Shown here one piece after another: positions 6,138-6,496 of a stretch of 6,496 nt of DNA. Position numbers and translations under genes: made by a program. Source of the stretch: WSZY01 sp964559845 (GTDB lineage: Bacteria > Pseudomonadota > Zetaproteobacteria > Mariprofundales > Mariprofundaceae); the NCBI GenBank assembly GCA_964559845.1, contig CAZLJF010000083.1, positions 1 to 6,496 on the forward strand, read 5' to 3'. Under the pieces are notes generated by a model. That model was not told the origin of the DNA. It ran no database searches and worked only from the letters and a program-made list of their open reading frames with translations. How positions within the stretch are numbered: position 1 is the stretch's first letter; the number at the start of each line of letters is the position of its first letter.

Positions 6138-6367
6138 GGAATCAGTATCGATATTTTCACCGCGCCATATCAACACATCGAAGGTTTCCGGTGCTGTTTC
6201 AAGTACGAGGAGGTCTGTCTCAGAGCCTGTGACTCTGTTGCCGAAGGCAGGAGAGAATCAGCGACCGGATATGCTTCTACAACATGGCCGGAAGCCATCA
6301 GGAACTTGATAACCAGACACCAGATCCGATTTGCTTCGGTGGACTCGTTACGCCGTTCACGGCATGA
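6120..6367 (-). pseudogene. Decayed response-regulator receiver domain, frameshifted (candidate)
   Basis: Two minus-strand frames together read like a receiver (REC) domain. Frame A (6367 to about 6220) gives LVIKFLMASGHVVEAYP, the usual helix-1/strand-2 pattern, and then VADSLLPSATESQ. Frame B (about 6221 to 6120) continues with TDLLVLETAPETFDVLIW and GENIDTDSLMFIS, which parallels the DLLVLD..MPG.DGFEVL and strand-4 region of receivers. The two frames are offset by one base near 6220, so a frameshift is needed, and stops at 6370 and 6172 lie in frame A. The phosphoacceptor position reads Glu (TDLLVLE) and not Asp, and the N-terminal acidic pair is not visible. I therefore read it as a remnant with no working start or stop. 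It overlaps the last 18 bases of the amidotransferase gene on the other strand. The similarity is judged by eye only. Confidence 0.4.
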
Positions 6368-6370
6368 TTA

Positions 6371-6463
6371 CAAACGCAGATAATTACACCTAAGACACCT
6401 GTCCGAGAATTGGGGCTATTTCACTGCTAAACTTCTGACAATAGCTACTACTGGAGTTTGTAC
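6371..6463 (+). promoter_or_regulatory. Leader and probable promoter region of the alanine dehydrogenase gene
   Basis: This AT-rich 93-nt stretch directly precedes the partial alanine dehydrogenase gene. GGAG at 6453-6456 is a ribosome binding site, 7 nt before the ATG. TTGGGG (about 6410) and CTGACA (6435-6440) resemble -35 elements, but no -10 with proper spacing is convincing, so the promoter itself is not placed. No terminator of the amidotransferase gene was found between 6138 and 6463. Confidence 0.4.
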
Positions 6464-6496
6464 ATGCGAATCGGAGTCCCCGGAGAGATCAAAAAT
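6464..6496 (+). CDS. ald: Partial alanine dehydrogenase N-terminus (probable)
   Basis: The last 33 nt of the window translate to MRIGVPGEIKN, running off the right edge. This matches the N-terminal strand of alanine dehydrogenase, which typically begins M.IGVPKEIKN before the NNE.RV block, and more loosely the NAD(P) transhydrogenase alpha subunit (PntA), which shares the fold. EIKN favours alanine dehydrogenase, which interconverts L-alanine and pyruvate with NAD. A glycine stands where most members have lysine (VPGE and not VPKE). The ATG at 6464 has GGAG at 7 nt spacing. Eleven residues cannot fix the family, so the call is provisional. Confidence 0.62.
   Translation, partial: MRIGVPGEIKN

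Noticed and set aside
6127..6309. Plus-strand 60-codon open frame in the gap after the amidotransferase
   Set aside because: Its start lies inside the amidotransferase end, its product resembles no family, and the minus strand gives a more meaningful receiver-like reading.

Overview
The window looks like ordinary chromosomal DNA from a Gram-negative bacterium, most likely a proteobacterium. It carries gammaproteobacterial- or betaproteobacterial-type families (DUF1841, a TIGR02281-type periplasmic aspartic protease, YbiB/TrpD2-like and YajL/DJ-1-like proteins), moderate GC, and genes packed with 4-nt ATGA overlaps. A zetaproteobacterium such as Mariprofundus would also fit, but that is an impression and nothing in the sequence proves it. 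There are no rRNA or tRNA genes, insertion sequences, phage genes or CRISPR repeats that I can see.

Layout. Positions 1-5384 hold eight genes on the minus strand, in transcription order: trpD2/ybiB-like (4422-5384), a DJ-1/YajL-like gene (3871-4425), a 183-nt gap, trmB (2980-3687), a DUF4438 gene (2099-2983), a retropepsin-like aspartic protease (1624-2109), a nitrilase-superfamily amidase (803-1621), a DUF1841 gene (335-796), and a partial two-TM membrane protein that runs off the left edge (1-334). The first two overlap by ATGA. The last six are joined by overlaps of 4 and 11 nt and gaps of 2, 6 and 0 nt, so they are probably one transcript with translational coupling. On the plus strand a class I glutamine amidotransferase (5427-6137) diverges from trpD2. 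The first 11 codons of a probable alanine dehydrogenase gene begin at 6464 and run off the right edge.

How the genes work together. No single pathway is evident. TrmB modifies tRNA. The Nit-type amidase probably handles damaged or side-product metabolites, and a DJ-1-like protein is often placed in the same general area of damage control. The aspartic protease is predicted to be exported to the periplasm, the last gene is a membrane protein, and DUF4438 and DUF1841 are of unknown function. The trmB-led run may therefore be a housekeeping operon with some uncharacterised members.

Most interesting points. (1) The 326-nt gap between the amidotransferase and the alanine dehydrogenase holds what looks like a decayed, frameshifted response-regulator receiver domain on the minus strand. 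(2) DUF4438, with many conserved histidines, is translationally coupled to trmB and to the exported protease. (3) A 46-codon short frame ends inside the start of trmB, which itself lacks a clear ribosome binding site, next to two mutually exclusive hairpins. (4) The trpD2 and amidotransferase starts meet at a palindromic ATGCAT. I do not see a clear novel defence or mobile system here.
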